A stretch of 64,000 nt of DNA. Origin: Bog-473 sp963728845 (GTDB lineage Bacteria > Actinomycetota > Acidimicrobiia > Acidimicrobiales > RAAP-2). Location: the NCBI GenBank assembly GCA_963728845.1, contig CAVSLS010000052.1, positions 124,001-188,000 on the forward strand. The letters are read 5' to 3'. The notes beneath the pieces were generated by a model. It was given only the letters and a program-made list of their open reading frames with translations. It searched no databases and was not told the DNA's origin. The position numbers were made by a program, and so were the translations under genes. Positions 52,926 through 62,046 of this stretch are shown here, piece by piece (position 1 is the stretch's first letter; every line of letters begins with the position of its first letter).

Positions 52926-53521
52926 AGCCGTTCGCCGTGACCTGGGACTACCGGTGCCCTTTCGCCCGCAATGCGCATGAGCACCTCGCCGTGGCCCTGG
53001 CCGACGGTGCGAACTGGCAGGTGACCTTCCTGCCCTTCTCGTTGAGCCAGGTCCACGTACCCGAGGGCGGAACACCCGTGTGGGACGACCCGGCCAAGGC
53101 GAAGGACCTGTTGGCGCTCGCCGCCGGGGCGGTGGTGCGCGACCGTTACCCCGAACGCTTCCTCGACGCGCACGTCGCGCTCTTTGCCGCCCGTCACGAC
53201 GGGGGGCTCGACCTGCGGCTGCCCGATGTGGTGGCCCGCGTGCTCGACACGGCCGGCGTACCGGGCGACACCGTGGTGGACGAGGCCGGGTCGGGTGACG
53301 TGGTGAAGGAACTGCAGCGCGCCCACGAGGAGGCGGTGGCCAAGTGGGGGGTGTTCGGCGTGCCAACGTTCGTGATGGACGATCGCGCCGTGTTCGTGCG
53401 CCTGATGAGCCGGCCGCACGGCGACGCCGCGCTGGCCCGCCGGACCATTGAGGGCGTGCTCGACCTCTTCGACGCCCAGCCCGACCTGAACGAATTCAAG
53501 CACACGACACTGGCGCGCTGA
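52922..53521 (+). CDS. DsbA-family thioredoxin-fold protein
   Basis: The protein is 199 residues from ATG 52922, overlapping the PAP2 stop (ATGA). DYRCPFARNAHEH places a single Cys12 in a CPFA motif instead of CxxC. The inserted helical domain and GVFGVPTFVMDD (cis-Pro loop) mark the DsbA/HCCA-isomerase group. With one Cys and no signal peptide it is more likely a cytosolic glutathione- or mycothiol-type isomerase or oxidoreductase than a disulfide oxidase. Confidence 0.85.
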   Translation: MKPFAVTWDYRCPFARNAHEHLAVALADGANWQVTFLPFSLSQVHVPEGGTPVWDDPAKAKDLLALAAGAVVRDRYPERFLDAHVALFAARHDGGLDLRLPDVVARVLDTAGVPGDTVVDEAGSGDVVKELQRAHEEAVAKWGVFGVPTFVMDDRAVFVRLMSRPHGDAALARRTIEGVLDLFDAQPDLNEFKHTTLAR

Positions 53522-53583
53522 CCAGTCCCGGCGCCGGCCTGCATGGCCAACCCGTTACGGGCGGGGCGGGTGGTCCTCCACCG

Positions 53584-54504
53584 CTAAGAGCGGGCGAGCG
53601 CGCTGAGCAGCGCGAAGCCACGCTCGCGCTCCGACCGGTCACCCACGATCGCCGCCACGAAGTCCGTCGCTCCGGCCTCGGCCAGCTCCGCGACCGCAGC
53701 GGCGACGGCCTCCTCGTCCCCGACGAAGGCGATGTCGGCCGGGCTCTCGGCGCCTTCCTTGTCGAGCATGGCCCTGTAGGAGGGCAGGTTCGGATAGATC
53801 GAGAGCGCCTCGTTGATCCGCTCCTTGGCGGCCTCGGGGGCGTCGGTCACCGCGACCGGCAGGGACACCACGACGCGGGGCGCCGGGCGGCCGGCCGCCT
53901 GCGCCGCGGCGGTGATGGTCGGCGCGATGTGGCTCGCGACGGTCCCGGTACCGGTCATCCAAGTCACGGTCCCGTCGGCGACCGTGCCCGCCAGCTTGAG
54001 CATGGTGGGGCCGAGGGCGGCGACAAGGACCGGCGGCGCCTCGGCGCCGGGTATCCCAAGGGGTACGAAGGCGTTGGTGGTGACGCGCTCCCCTGTGCTC
54101 TTGACCGCCTCGCCCTGCAGTAGTGGCATGAGCGAGCTGAGGTACTCCTTCATGTAGCGGGCCGGCCTGTCGTAGCTCATGCCCCAGATGCCCTCCACCA
54201 CCACCTGGTGGGACAGCCCGATCCCGAGCAGAAGACGGTTGCCCGTCGCCCACTGCACCGTGAGGGCCTGCGCCGCCAGCATCATCGGGTGCCGCGGGTG
54301 CACCGGCACCACGCCGGTGCCCAGGTCGATCCCGGGCACCTGCGCGCCGGCGGTGGCCAGCAGGGTGAGCGCGTCGGGCCCGAAGATCTGGGAGGCAAAC
54401 GCGTGGGCGAGCCCGGCCTCCTTGTACCGCCGGAGCTGGGCCACGGTGTCGGGCAGCGACGTGTCGACGTCGATCATGCTCCCGATGCGCAGTGCCGTTG
54501 CCAT
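53584..54504 (-). CDS. LLM-class F420-dependent oxidoreductase
   Basis: The protein is 306 residues from ATG 54504. It shows the luciferase-like TIM barrel: GLAHAFASQIFGPDALTLLA, then PGIDLGTGVVPVHPRHPMML and NRLLLGIGLSHQVVVEGIWG. PPVLVAALGPTMLKLAGTVA and DGTVTWMTG are typical of the F420 subgroup (TIGR03564-like) in actinobacteria. It would reduce or oxidise an unknown substrate with cofactor F420. It is divergent from purK, with TAGTCT between them. Confidence 0.9.
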   Translation of the reverse strand: MATALRIGSMIDVDTSLPDTVAQLRRYKEAGLAHAFASQIFGPDALTLLATAGAQVPGIDLGTGVVPVHPRHPMMLAAQALTVQWATGNRLLLGIGLSHQVVVEGIWGMSYDRPARYMKEYLSSLMPLLQGEAVKSTGERVTTNAFVPLGIPGAEAPPVLVAALGPTMLKLAGTVADGTVTWMTGTGTVASHIAPTITAAAQAAGRPAPRVVVSLPVAVTDAPEAAKERINEALSIYPNLPSYRAMLDKEGAESPADIAFVGDEEAVAAAVAELAEAGATDFVAAIVGDRSERERGFALLSALARS

Positions 54505-54537
54505 GTCCCCGGTGCTCCCTCGCGTAGTCTGCCCAGT

Positions 54538-55759
54538 GTGACCACCCCTCTGTCTAGGCGATTCCCCGGACGGGGGCGAGTGAGCTGAGGACCCACGACG
54601 TCGGGTTCGTCGGGGCGGGCCAGCTGGCCCGCATGGCGGGCGAGGCGGCCAGCGCGCTCGGCCTCTCCATGGCCGTGCTGGCCGAACGCGCCGATGACGC
54701 TGCATGTCCCGTTGCGGCCGAGGTCGTGCTGGGGTCGCCCTTCGTCGCCGAGGACCTGCGCGCCTTCACCGCGCGCTGCGCCGTCGTGACGTTCGACCAC
54801 GAGCAGGTGGACCTCGAGATCGTGCGCGCGCTGGAGGCCGGCGGCGCGGTGCTCCGGCCCGGTGCCGACGCGTTCGAGCTCGCCGTGGACAAGGGTCGCA
54901 TGCGTACCGTCCTCGACGGCGCCGGCGTGCCCGTCCCGGCCTTCGCCGTGGTGGAACCGGGGGAACATGCCGCGGACGCCGTTGCCGCCTTCGCCGCCAC
55001 CTCGGGTGGCCGGTCGTGCTGAAGGCCGCCCGCGGGGGCTACGACGGCAAGGCTGTCTGGACGGTCCGCGACCGCGCCGAGGCCAAGGCCGTCCTGCGGC
55101 AGGTGTCGGGCCGCGTCGTGGTGGAGGAGCTCGTGCCCATTGACGCCGAGCTCGCCGTCGTGGTGGTCCGCAGCCCATCGGGTGCCTCGGCGGCCTGGCC
55201 GGCGGTCGAGACCGCGCAGGTCGACGGGGTCTGCCGGGAGGTCCTGGTCCCCGGGCGGCTGGCCCGCGACGTGGTGGAGGCGGCCTCGGCCCTGGGCCAG
55301 AAGGTCGCCGAGATCGCGGGCGCGGTCGGCGTGATGGCCGTGGAGCTCTTCTCGGCGCGGGGCGGGCTGCTCGTCAACGAGATCGCGACCCGGCCCCACA
55401 ACTCGGGACACTGGACCATTGAGGGTGCGGTGACCTCCCAATTCGAGAACCACCTGCGAGCCGTGCTCGACCTGCCGCTCGGCTCGACAGCCCCGCAGCA
55501 CCCGGAGGTGGCAAGCGTCAACGTCTTCGGCGGGCCGGCAGGCGACGAGCCGGCCCGTCTGCTCGCTCGGGGGCTCGCCGTCGAGGATGCGCACGTCCAC
55601 CTCTACGGCAAGGCGGCCCGGCCGGGACGCAAGCTTGGTCACGTGACGGTGTGCGGGGAGGAGGCCGGCGTCGTGCGGTCCCGGGCCTGGTCGGCCGCCA
55701 TCGCCCTCGGCACCCCGGTGCCCGACGGGTTCGACCTGCCCCACGGGGTGACCCCGTGA
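54538..55759 (+). pseudogene. purK: PurK, N5-carboxyaminoimidazole ribonucleotide synthase, frameshifted
   Basis: A likely leaderless GTG at 54538 lies 7 nt after TAGTCT. One base is missing before about 54579, where the frame enters THDVGFVGAGQLARMAGEAA (N-terminal ATP-grasp preATP domain). A second break near 55010 separates AVVEPGEHAADAVAAFA from GWPVVLKAARGGYDGKAVWT (ATP-grasp loop). The remainder has VEELVPIDAELAVVVV, NEIATRPHNSGHWTIEG and ASVNVFGG, all PurK signatures. PurK uses ATP and bicarbonate to make N5-CAIR in purine synthesis. PurE follows directly. Both breaks are probably sequence errors in an essential gene. Confidence 0.9.
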
Positions 55760-55768
55760 CGCGCCCCC

Positions 55769-56263
55769 GTGGTGGCGGTCGTGATGGGCAGCTCGTCGGA
55801 CCTGCCGGTCATGGAAGGCGCCGTCGAGATGCTCGAGCGCTTCGGCGTCCCCCACGAGGTGCGCGTGGTCTCGGCGCACCGGACCCCGCGTGACATGATC
55901 GCCTTCGGTCAGGCGGCTGCGGGCCGCGGGCTACGGGTGCTGATCGCCGGGGCGGGGGGGGCGGCCCACCTGCCCGGGATGCTCGCGTCGGTCACGACCC
56001 TCCCGGTCATCGGCGTCCCGGTGGCACTGTCGAACCTGGACGGCCTCGACAGCCTGTTGTCCATCGTGCAGATGCCCAAGGGGGTGCCGGTGGCGACGAT
56101 GGCGGTGAACGGCGCTCGCAATGCCGGCCTGCTGGCCGTGCGCATCCTCGCCGTGGGCGACCCGGACCTGACGGCAAGAATGGAGGCATTCCAAGAGGAG
56201 ATCGCGTCGGAGGCGCGGGGCCAGGACGCCGACGTGTCCGGAGGAGCGGTGGAAGATGGTTGA
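55769..56263 (+). CDS. purE: PurE, N5-CAIR mutase
   Basis: The protein is 164 residues from GTG 55769. VVMGSSSDLPVMEGAVEML is the phosphate-binding start, followed by VSAHRTPRDMIAFG and IAGAGGAAHLPGMLAS, the class I PurE signatures with the catalytic His. It rearranges N5-CAIR to CAIR, the step after PurK. A GTG at 55756 overlapping the purK stop would join in frame (VTRPVVAVV) if one C were removed from the C-run at 55764-55768, another sign of homopolymer error. Confidence 0.95.
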   Translation: MVAVVMGSSSDLPVMEGAVEMLERFGVPHEVRVVSAHRTPRDMIAFGQAAAGRGLRVLIAGAGGAAHLPGMLASVTTLPVIGVPVALSNLDGLDSLLSIVQMPKGVPVATMAVNGARNAGLLAVRILAVGDPDLTARMEAFQEEIASEARGQDADVSGGAVEDG

Positions 56264-57101
56264 GCCGAACCTGGCCCAGCGGCTCGGCTACGCGGCCGAC
56301 GCCAAGCTGGTGATCATCAACGCCGATGACCTGGGCTCCTGCCACTCCGCCAACGTCGGCGTCTACGAGTGCCTCGCCACGGGCACCGTCACCAGCGCCA
56401 CGCTGATGGTTCCCTGCCCGTGGGCCCGGGAGGCGAGCAGCCGCTACCGGGGCGAGGAGATCGGGGTCCACCTGACGCTCAACGCGGAGTACGAGCTCTA
56501 CCGCTGGGGCCCCATCACCTACGCCCCGTCGCTGCTCGGCGGCGACGGAGGGTTCCCGCGGACAGTGGAGGACGTCTGGGATCACGCCGACCTCGACGAG
56601 GTCCGCCGCGAGTGCCGGGCCCAGATCGAACGAGCCATCCTCTGGGGCTTCGACGTGAGCCACCTCGACGCCCACATGGGCACGCTGCAGCTGCGCCCCG
56701 AGTTCTTCGACGTCTACCTCGAACTGGCCACCGCCTTCGGGCTGCCCCTGCGCATGGTGAGCGCGGCCATGGAGCGCTACGTCGGCTTTCCCGCCCGTGC
56801 GGTGGCCTCGGATGCCGGCGCCGTCTTCACCGACCACTTCCGCCTCGTCCCCGGAGTGGGCTCCCGCCAGACCTTCGAGCGCGACATGCGGACCCTCCGG
56901 CCCGGCGTCACCGAGTTCCTGCTGCACCCGGCCGTCGACTCGGCCGAGCTGCGCTCGTTGGCTACCGACGACTGGCGGTCCAGGGTCGACGACCATCAGA
57001 TGATCTGCAAGGAGGATTGGGTCCGCCCGTTGCTCCAGGAGAACGGGGCAACCCTGATCGGCTACCGGCCCCTGCGCGAGCTGGCCCGGGCGGGCGGTTG
57101 A
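56256..57101 (+). CDS. ChbG/HpnK (YdjC-like) carbohydrate deacetylase
   Basis: The protein is 281 residues from ATG 56256, overlapping purE by 8 bases. IINADDLGSCHSANVGVYEC has the two metal-binding Asp (D24, D25). GVHLTLN and VSHLDAHMGTLQLRPEFFDV supply the metal His residues, and VTEFLLHPAVDS closes the TIM-barrel. The family removes acetyl groups from chitooligosaccharides or hopanoid N-acetylglucosamine. The link to purK-purE is probably only positional. Confidence 0.9.
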   Translation: MVEPNLAQRLGYAADAKLVIINADDLGSCHSANVGVYECLATGTVTSATLMVPCPWAREASSRYRGEEIGVHLTLNAEYELYRWGPITYAPSLLGGDGGFPRTVEDVWDHADLDEVRRECRAQIERAILWGFDVSHLDAHMGTLQLRPEFFDVYLELATAFGLPLRMVSAAMERYVGFPARAVASDAGAVFTDHFRLVPGVGSRQTFERDMRTLRPGVTEFLLHPAVDSAELRSLATDDWRSRVDDHQMICKEDWVRPLLQENGATLIGYRPLRELARAGG

Positions 57102-57656
57102 GCCCGAGCCGGTGCGCGCCGACGACCACGACCACCATCCGGGGCGTCTCGATCCTCTCGGGACGACGCCGCTCCCGCGCCGAGGTCTTCGACATCGCCC
57201 TCTCGCCCACCGGCATAGAAATCAGGTGGCGGGGCCGGCCCACCACGCAGGATGCCCTGGGACCGGGTGTCGCAATGGGAGATCGAGGAGCGGCGCGGCG
57301 GCGTGCTGCTCACGCTGCGCGGCGACGGGCTCGACCACACCGTTGGTGGTCCCCGGCTGGACCCCCGATGATCTCGAGGTGATCATGCGCAACACGGCGG
57401 GAGCCGGAGACGAGGCCTCGGGAGTCGATGCACCGGCGGATGAGACCCCGAGAGACGAGGCGTCGTCCCAGGATGCCTGCGGCCCCGTCCCGGATGGAGC
57501 GGCTGCCGGCGGATCCGGGGCTGGCGCAGGCGGGCCCCGTCGTGGAAGGTCGTTGCGACCGCCGTGTTGCTGGGCCTGCTGGCGACCGCGGTGACGCTCG
57601 TGCTGCTGCAGAGCGCCGGGGTGATCAGCTGGGGCTTCCTCGGCCCCACCGCCTGA
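57098..57656 (+). pseudogene. PH-like membrane-anchored hypothetical protein, three frameshifts
   Basis: TTG 57098 overlaps the previous stop. Segments join as ILSGRRRSRAEVFDIALSPT, then MPWDRVSQWEIEERRGGVLL, TPDDLEVIMRNTAG, a disordered acidic linker, and a C-terminal membrane helix (VVATAVLLGLLATAVTLVLL) ending at the stop at 57654-57656. Breaks lie near 57250, 57345 and 57540. The first part has the strand pattern of a bacterial PH-like domain. No function is known. Confidence 0.5.
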
Positions 57657-57663
57657 TCCGGCC

Positions 57664-58528
57664 TCAGGCGGAGCGGACCCCGTCGAAGAGATCGTCCTCG
57701 GTCACGTCGGTCGGGCCGACGCGGTTCTGGGCCAAACGGAACTCGTCGAAGGGATGGATCTCGCGCATCAGTGTCGGGCGGGAGGCCGAACCAGAACGGC
57801 GAGTTGGGATCGACCTGGGTCGCATGCGCCTTCAGCGCGTCGCCCCGCACCTGGGTGAAGCCTCGGACGTCGATGGTCGTGGTGAACGGCTCGGTGCGCG
57901 TCATGCGCGCGAGCCACTTGTCGTCGAACGGTGACTCCAGACCGAGCTCCTCGTACTTGGCGTGGATCTGGCGGAAGCGTTCCCCCGACCAGACGGAGTA
58001 GTAGAGCTTGGCCGGCGCGTACGGCGGTCCGGCGTCCGGGAAGCGGTCCGGATCACCGGCGGCGTCGAAGGCCAGGACGGAGATCTCGTGGACCCGCAGA
58101 TGGTCCGGGTGCGGGTACTCGTTCTGGTTGTCGCCGTAGGTCACGATCACCTGGGGGCGCTCCCGGCGGATGACGGCGACCAGGCGGCCGACCGCCTCGT
58201 CGAGGGGTGCCTGCGCGAAGGAGTCCGGCCGCGTGTTGGCCTCGGAGTCGGGCATGCCCGAGTCGCGGTATCCGAGGAGGACGGTCTCGTCGTAGCCGAT
58301 GATGTCAGTGGCCGCCTTGAGCTCGGCCATCCGGATGCGCCCGATATCCGCCCGCACCTCCGGCGTGTCCATCGCCGGGTTCAAGATGTCGCCCTCCTCG
58401 CCCCCGGTGCAGCACACCAGCACCGTCCGGACGGCCTCGGCGTGGTAGCGGGCCACCGTCGGGGCACCCTTCGAGGCCTCGTCGTCGGGGTGCGCGTGGA
58501 CGCACAGCAGGCAGAGGCGATCGGGCAC
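57664..58528 (-). pseudogene. mca: Mca-like PIG-L amidase (mycothiol S-conjugate amidase), 3' frameshift
   Basis: GTG 58528 lies 6 nt after TAAGGT. LCVHAHPDDEASKGAPTVAR holds the zinc-binding HPDDE. TYGDNQNEYPHPDHLRVHEI supplies the other zinc His. TTTIDVRGFTQVRGDALKAH matches Mca/MshB. The frame breaks near 57783, after which TLMREIHPFDEFRLAQN and DVTEDDLFDGVRSA finish the protein at 57664. Mca cleaves mycothiol conjugates during detoxification, an actinobacterial trait. MshB is the alternative, but the length and motif fit Mca better. Confidence 0.85.
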
Positions 58529-58605
58529 GGGGTGACCTTAGCGGCGTGCCTGCGGCGGCCCGCCCGGTGCCACCCCTCCCCCGCTGGGCCTTATGCTCGT
58601 AGTCC

Positions 58606-59385
58606 ATGGCAGGCATGTTCAGTCGATTCCTCGACATCTTCCGGTCCAAGGCGAACAAGGCCCTGGACAAGATGGAGGACCCGCGGGACACGCTGGACCT
58701 CTCCTACGAGAAGCAGCTCGAGCAGCTCCAGAAGGTCCGGCGGGGGGTGGCGGACGTGGCCACGGCCCGCAAGCGGATCGAGCTGCAGGCCCAGGGATTG
58801 CAGAAGCAGGCCGACAAGTTGCAGGGGCAGGCCAAGTCCGCCCTGCAGCAGGGCAACGAGGACCTGGCCCGCGAGGCGTTGTCCCGGCGAGCCGCGCTCG
58901 GCGAGCAGCTGGCCGAGCTGAAGACCCAGCACGACCAGATCAGCGAGCAGGAGCAGAAGCTCGTCCAGACCTCGCAGGAGCTGCAGTCCCGGGTGGAGCG
59001 ATTCCGCACGCAGAAGGAGACGCTCAAGGCCTCCTACACGGCGGCCGAGGCGCAGACCAAGGTGGGCGAGGCCGTCTCGGGCATCTCCGACTCCACGCGC
59101 AACGCGGGTGCCACGATGCAGCGAGCCCAGGACAAGATCGCCGGCATGCAAGCACGCGCCGGCGCCATCGACGAGCTCCTCGCCTCGGGCGCGCTCGACG
59201 ACCTGACCCAGCCCGTGGACGACATCCAGAAGGAGCTCGACAAGGTGTCGAACACGTCACAGGTGGACAACGAGCTGGCGGCGCTGAAGGCCGAGCTGGG
59301 AAGCGGCGGTGACGGCGCCGACGCCTCTCCCGCCCTGCCGGCGGCGGAGCAGGGCGGCACCGGGGCCGGGGGCGAGGGCGCCTGA
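58606..59385 (+). CDS. pspA: PspA/IM30-family membrane-stress protein
   Basis: The protein is 259 residues from ATG 58606, which lies 8 nt after TATGCT. FSRFLDIFRSKANKALDKME is the amphipathic membrane-binding helix. The rest is a long coiled coil (LEQLQKVRRGVADVATARKR and onward) followed by an Ala/Gly-rich tail. PspA oligomers coat stressed membranes. The stop overlaps the start of the htpX-like gene (TGATG). Confidence 0.9.
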   Translation: MAGMFSRFLDIFRSKANKALDKMEDPRDTLDLSYEKQLEQLQKVRRGVADVATARKRIELQAQGLQKQADKLQGQAKSALQQGNEDLAREALSRRAALGEQLAELKTQHDQISEQEQKLVQTSQELQSRVERFRTQKETLKASYTAAEAQTKVGEAVSGISDSTRNAGATMQRAQDKIAGMQARAGAIDELLASGALDDLTQPVDDIQKELDKVSNTSQVDNELAALKAELGSGGDGADASPALPAAEQGGTGAGGEGA

Positions 59386-60331
59386 TGGCCATCTCGCGCA
59401 ACATCAAGGCGGACCGGGGCCTGACCTACCGGATGCTCATGACGGGCTTCTTCCTCGTCGTGCTCTACGCGGCGTTCATCGGCGTCCTCTTCGCGCTGCT
59501 CCACAGCCTCGTCCTGATCCTGGTCATCGGATTCGGGCTCTTGTTCTGCCAGTACTTCTTCAGCGACAAGATCGCCATGTTCGCCATGCACGCGAAGGAG
59601 GTCACGCCCGAGCAGGCCCCCCAGCTGCACGGCGTGGTCGACCGGCTGTGCGCGCTGGCCGACATGCCCAAGCCACGTGTGGCCATCGCCACGACGGACA
59701 TCCCCAACGCGTTCGCCACCGGCAGGAGCCCCAAGAAGGCCGTCGTCTGCGTCACGTCCGGCTTGTTGCGCCGCCTCGACGAGCCGGAGGTCGAGGCGGT
59801 CCTCTCGCACGAGATCTCGCACGTAGCCCACCGCGACGTGGCGGTCATGACCATCGCCAGCGGCCTCGGCATGCTGGCCGGCCTGTTGACCCGGGTGATG
59901 TTCTACTCGGAGATCTTCGGCGGCGGCAGGGCGGCGGCAACAACCAGCAGAGCCAGGCCGCCCTGATCGAGATGATCATCTTGTTGGTCTCGGTCGTCGT
60001 GTACTTCATCAGCTTCCTGCTGACCATGGCGCTGTCGCGCTACCGCGAGCTGGCGGCCGATCGGTCCGGCGCGCTGCTGATCGGACGCCCCTCGTTGCTC
60101 GCCTCGGCGCTGGTCAAGATCACCGGGGAGATGGGGCGGATCCCGACCAAGGACCTCCGCTCCGCCGAGCCGTTCAACGCCTTCTTCTTCACCCCGGCAG
60201 TGGCGAGCGGGGACGCCCAGGGCGCCGGCGGCGGGTTCAGCTTCGGCAACCTCTTCCGGACGCACCCGACGCTCGAGCGCCGGCTGGCCCAGCTGGACGC
60301 GCTCGAGCACCAGCTCGGCCAGGCCAGCTGA
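59385..60331 (+). pseudogene. HtpX-like M48 membrane metallopeptidase, one frameshift
   Basis: ATG 59385 starts a protein with two N-terminal helices (MLMTGFFLVVLYAAFIGVLF; LVLILVIGFGLLF) and the zinc site HEISHVAHRD (H142, H146). SRYRELAADRSGA holds the third ligand. The frame breaks near 59930, in a GGCGGCGGC-rich run, between FGGGR and NNQQSQAALIEM. Two more helices follow. HtpX-like peptidases degrade damaged membrane proteins. Placement between pspA and pspAB is typical of this stress module, so the break is probably an error in sequence. Confidence 0.88.
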
Positions 60332-60350
60332 GCCGGTAGCCTCGCCGGCG

Positions 60351-60923
60351 GTGGGGCTCTTCGACACCATCCTCGGCCGTACCAAGCCCGTCCGGGCCAA
60401 CCTCGACGCGCTGTTCTCCCTGCCCACCGCAGCCCTCACCCTGCAGAGCGCAGGCGGACTGGTGTCCTCCGGCCACGCCGGCGTCTGCTGGAAGCCGCCT
60501 CCGGGCCAGAAGGCCGCAGACGCGCAGAAGGAGGTGTCCGAACTGGTCGGCGACGGCTTCGGCTACGCCGTCGACTCCTTCGACTACGGCTGGCTCCTGC
60601 TCGACGATCCCGACATCGAGGAGCTGGTCACCAAGATCCACATGGCGAACTCGACCCTGCAGGACAACGGCTGGGGTCCCCAGCTGCTGTGCTCGGTGTT
60701 CGGCTTCGTCCCCGGTCCCGACGCGCCGAGCGATGCCAAGCCGTTCCGGCTCGTCTACCTGTTCAAGCGCGGCACGTTCTACCCGTTCGCCCCGGTGGAC
60801 GCGCAGAAGGAGCGGCGCGACACCGAGCTGGAGCTGCGCATCCGCACCATGGTGGGGGTGGACCTGCCGGTGGAGGCCGATCTGGCGCGCTGGTTCCCCA
60901 TGTGGGACATGCCGGTCGCGTGA
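60351..60923 (+). CDS. pspAB: PspAB, PspA-associated protein
   Basis: The protein is 190 residues from GTG 60351. MGLFDTILGRTKPVRANLDA, then LFSLPTAALTLQSAGGLVSS and GWLLLDDPDIEELVTKIHMA, match the PspA-associated protein PspAB family found beside pspA and htpX in actinobacteria and haloarchaea. A TAGCCT box 8 nt upstream suggests an internal leaderless promoter. Its biochemical action is unknown. Confidence 0.85.
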   Translation: MGLFDTILGRTKPVRANLDALFSLPTAALTLQSAGGLVSSGHAGVCWKPPPGQKAADAQKEVSELVGDGFGYAVDSFDYGWLLLDDPDIEELVTKIHMANSTLQDNGWGPQLLCSVFGFVPGPDAPSDAKPFRLVYLFKRGTFYPFAPVDAQKERRDTELELRIRTMVGVDLPVEADLARWFPMWDMPVA

Positions 60924-60956
60924 CGAGTTGCTGACGGCGGGCGGCGTGACGGCGAC

Positions 60957-61715
60957 GTGACGGCGATCGTGACGGAGGCGGTGGAACGGCTCATCGCCCT
61001 GGAGGGCGCGGTCAACTTCCGCGACCTCGGCGGGTACGCGACCGGGGAGGGAATGCGGACGCGCTGGCGGACGCTGTTCCGCGCCGACGGCCTGGGCGAG
61101 CTCACCGAGGCCGACCTCTCGGTGCTGCGAGCCCTCGGCATCCGCACGGTCATCGACCTGCGCTCGGAGCAGGAACTGGAGCGCGGCCGTTTCGACGTCG
61201 ACGCGCACCCGGTGGCGTTCCACCACTTCCCCTTCATGGAGGAGCTGCCCGACGCGCAGGAGTTCGATCGGCGGCCCGGATTCCTCGGCTCGCAGTACCG
61301 CGAGTTCCTCAGCGATGCCGGCGGCCAGATCCGGGCGGCCCTGGAGGTCCTCGCCGCTCCCCACGCGCTGCCGGCGGTGTTCCACTGCACAGCCGGCAAG
61401 GACCGCACCGGGGTCTTGTCGGCCATCGTGCTCTCGCTGCTCGGCGTGGACGAGCCGACGGTGGTGGCCGACTACGCGCTGAGCGGCGAAGCCATGCTGC
61501 GCCTGCGGGCAAAGCTCATCCTGAAGTACCCCGAGGGCCGGGACTCCATTGAGAACCTCGACGAGGTGTTCTCGGCCGAGCCGGCCCAGATGCAGCAACT
61601 GCTCGACCATCTCAGGGAGCGCCACGGCACGGTCGACGCCTACGTCGCCGGCCTGGGAGCGCCGCCCGCCGTGGTCGAGGGCCTCCGAGCCGGGCTGCTC
61701 GAGCCGGCCGACTAG
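60957..61715 (+). CDS. Tyrosine-phosphatase family protein (Y_phosphatase3)
   Basis: The protein is 252 residues from GTG 60957. NFRDLGGYATGEGMRTRWRT is the family start, and VFHCTAGKDRTGVLSAIVLS is the C-x5-R loop with nucleophile C144 and R150. Enzymes of this type remove phosphate from phosphotyrosine or phosphoinositides, as PtpB does in mycobacteria. It follows the psp genes by 33 nt and may be in their operon. The 3' end overlaps the convergent dehydratase gene by about 100 bases. Confidence 0.9.
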   Translation: MTAIVTEAVERLIALEGAVNFRDLGGYATGEGMRTRWRTLFRADGLGELTEADLSVLRALGIRTVIDLRSEQELERGRFDVDAHPVAFHHFPFMEELPDAQEFDRRPGFLGSQYREFLSDAGGQIRAALEVLAAPHALPAVFHCTAGKDRTGVLSAIVLSLLGVDEPTVVADYALSGEAMLRLRAKLILKYPEGRDSIENLDEVFSAEPAQMQQLLDHLRERHGTVDAYVAGLGAPPAVVEGLRAGLLEPAD

Positions 61716-62046
61716 GTTTCGGCCGGTTCGCCTCGCGGTCGTCCTCCTCACGGACGTCGGGGCGCATGCGGTCGACGGCGCCGGCGAGCGCCAGGTCGAG
61801 CAGCGTGATGCCGCCCGAGTCGTGCGTGGTGAGGGCAAGGCGGACCGTGTTCCACCGGATGTCGATGTCGGGGTGGTGGTTGGCGGCCTCGGCGGCGGCG
61901 CCGACGGCGTTGACGAACTCGAGGGCGGCGGCGAAGTCGTGCAGCTTGACCACGGTCACCAGGACGTCACCCTCGCGGGACCAGTTCAGGTGCTGCTCGT
62001 CGAGCGCGCGGTCGACGTCGTCCTGGGTGAGGACCGGCTGGCTCAT
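61612..62046 (-). CDS. Pterin-4a-carbinolamine dehydratase
   Basis: The protein is 144 residues from ATG 62046, overlapping the fumC stop by four bases. LTQDDVDRALDEQHLNWSRE, then FAAALEFVNAVGAAAEAANHHPDID carries the His-His-Pro active site (H57, H58), and LALTTHDSGGITLLDLALAG ends the family domain. The last 50 residues are Arg/Pro-rich, overlap the phosphatase gene antisense and are probably not native. The enzyme recycles pterin cofactor or acts as a small regulator. Confidence 0.85.
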   Translation of the reverse strand: MSQPVLTQDDVDRALDEQHLNWSREGDVLVTVVKLHDFAAALEFVNAVGAAAEAANHHPDIDIRWNTVRLALTTHDSGGITLLDLALAGAVDRMRPDVREEDDREANRPKPSRPARAARLGGPRPRRAALPGRRRRRRPCRGAP

